DNA from: an uncultured Oscillospiraceae bacterium
GTDB taxonomy: Bacteria > Bacillota > Clostridia > Oscillospirales > Ruminococcaceae
Assembly (NCBI GenBank): GCA_900556255.1
Contig: USNZ01000006.1
Location: 1-15,184, forward strand
DNA: 15,184 nt
Direction: 5' to 3'
Positions 14,342 to 15,184 of the stretch are shown in pieces (the stretch's first letter is position 1; every line of letters begins with the position of its first letter). Both the position numbers and the translations under genes were made by a program. Below the pieces are notes generated by a model, which saw only the letters and a list, made by a program, of their open reading frames with translations, made no database searches and was not told where the DNA came from.

Positions 14342-15034
14342 TTATATCAGGTTGGCGACCAGCGGGCAGAGCAGGGCCGTCAGCACACCGGCCACAGCGA
14401 TAGCCAGACCACTCATGGCGCCCTCGACCTCGCCCATCTGCAGGGCCTTGGCCGTGCCGACGGCATGGGCCGCACTGCCGATGCCGATTCCCTTTGCGAT
14501 AGGCTCCGTGATGCCGAACACGCGGAACACCGTATCGGCCAGCAAGGCCCCCACAATGCCCGTCAGGATGACCAGCGCCCCCGTCAGCGCCGCTATGCCG
14601 CCCAGCTCGGCGGCCACATCCATGCTGATGGCCGTTGTGACCGACTTGGGCAGCAGCGTGACGTACTGGGTATGATCCAGCCGCAAAAGCAGCGCCAGCA
14701 CCAGCACGCTGCCCAGGCTGGCCGCCACACCCGCCAGGATGCCCGCCAGAATCGCCGCCAGGTTGCGGCAGAGCAAGTCCCATTTTTCGTACAGGGGCAC
14801 GGCCAGGCTGACGGTTGCGGGCAGCAGCAGATAGCTGACCGGCGCGGCGCTTGCCTGATACGCCGCACAGGGTATGCCCAGCACGCTTAAAAACACGACC
14901 ACAAACACGGTGGCCAGCAGCAGCGGGTTCAAAACCGCCATGCCGCTGCGGCGGTTTATGACACTGCCCAGTGCAAAGGCCGCCAGGGTCAGCAGCACAC
15001 CCCACGCAGCGGAGTTTTGCAGAAAATCAGACAT
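14342..15034 (-). CDS. LrgB family membrane protein
   Basis: This 230-residue, highly hydrophobic protein carries the LrgB signature LLPKSVTTAISMDVAAELGG and the C-terminal GIGSAAHAVGTAKALQMGEVEGAMSGLAI stretch, shown here only as landmarks of the family (the latter split by membrane helices). LrgAB/CidAB proteins are described as holin/antiholin-like regulators of murein hydrolase export, and in some bacteria (and the plant homologue) as glycolate, lactate or pyruvate transporters. AAGGAG on the minus strand lies 7 nt before the ATG. The start overlaps the end of lrgA by 8 bp, so the two are translationally coupled. Confidence 0.88.
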   Translation of the reverse strand: MSDFLQNSAAWGVLLTLAAFALGSVINRRSGMAVLNPLLLATVFVVVFLSVLGIPCAAYQASAAPVSYLLLPATVSLAVPLYEKWDLLCRNLAAILAGILAGVAASLGSVLVLALLLRLDHTQYVTLLPKSVTTAISMDVAAELGGIAALTGALVILTGIVGALLADTVFRVFGITEPIAKGIGIGSAAHAVGTAKALQMGEVEGAMSGLAIAVAGVLTALLCPLVANLI

Positions 15035-15184
15035 GAGGACGCTCCTTTCTTTGGACGAAGTGCTGCGTTACACGGCCCGAAACCGCCATGACCAGCACCG
15101 TGACAGGCACCAGCGCCAGCACGGCGGGCAGCAGCATGGCGCGCAGCTCCGCCCACAGCTCCATGACACCCGCCGCCGCGGGCA
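15027..15184 (-). CDS. LrgA/CidA family protein, C-terminal part only
   Basis: The minus strand encodes 51 residues before a TGA at 15029-15027, beginning PAAAGVMELWAEL and ending VTQHFVQRKERPHV; the gene runs off the right edge. The PAAAGVM start, a W five residues on and one long hydrophobic helix match the C-terminus of LrgA/CidA proteins (usually about 110-140 residues). Its reading frame overlaps the lrgB start, the usual lrgA-lrgB order. This frame is too short to stand out alone, so the call depends on motif and context. Confidence 0.75.
   Translation of the reverse strand, partial: PAAAGVMELWAELRAMLLPAVLALVPVTVLVMAVSGRVTQHFVQRKERPHV

Overview
This window looks like chromosome of a moderately high-GC, Gram-positive gut-type Firmicute, probably in the Faecalibacterium/Gemmiger/Subdoligranulum part of the Ruminococcaceae. 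That placement is inferred from base composition, strong AGGAGG-type ribosome sites, sigma-A-like promoters, an SLC13-type permease and an lrgAB pair. It is not a database identification. No tRNA, rRNA, CRISPR array or transposase was seen.

Layout. (1) 1-200: terminator and hairpin downstream of the regulator. (2) 201-2000, minus: a PrpR_N/AAA+/Fis-HTH regulator whose AAA+ core lacks the sigma-54 contact loop. (3) 2001-2278: divergent control region with two operators, two promoters and a hairpin repeat. (4) 2279-7929, plus: a tight five-gene operon of four-carbon acid sugar kinase, cytoplasmic sialidase-fold protein, iron-type alcohol dehydrogenase, DHDPS/NAL-superfamily lyase and PdxA-type dehydrogenase. 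(5) 7930-8269: a second control region with the same operator family. (6) 8270-9550, plus: an SLC13-type permease interrupted near its end by an in-frame TAA, followed by a terminator. (7) 9629-13134, plus: two paralogous two-domain alpha/beta hydrolases, with a second copy of the hairpin repeat between them, then a terminator. (8) 13252-14211, plus: a Na+/Ca2+ exchanger-family protein. (9) 14342-15184, minus: lrgB and the 3' end of lrgA.

How the genes may work together. The kinase plus PdxA pair matches the established tetronate route, in which a four-carbon sugar acid is 4-phosphorylated and then oxidatively decarboxylated to dihydroxyacetone phosphate. The permease would import the acid. 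The sialidase-fold protein and the two esterase-like proteins have no signal peptide and may release the acid from an imported conjugate. The lyase and alcohol dehydrogenase could handle a second fragment (2-keto acid to pyruvate plus aldehyde, then aldehyde to alcohol). The substrate is unknown.

The strongest new signal is regulatory. A 17-bp palindrome, YGTTTCNRATTGNAACR, occurs twice before the operon and two to three times before the permease. In both places one site is centred 51 bp before the -10 box, and another lies 50-51 bp further upstream. This ties the two transcription units to one regulator, most plausibly the divergent PrpR_N protein.
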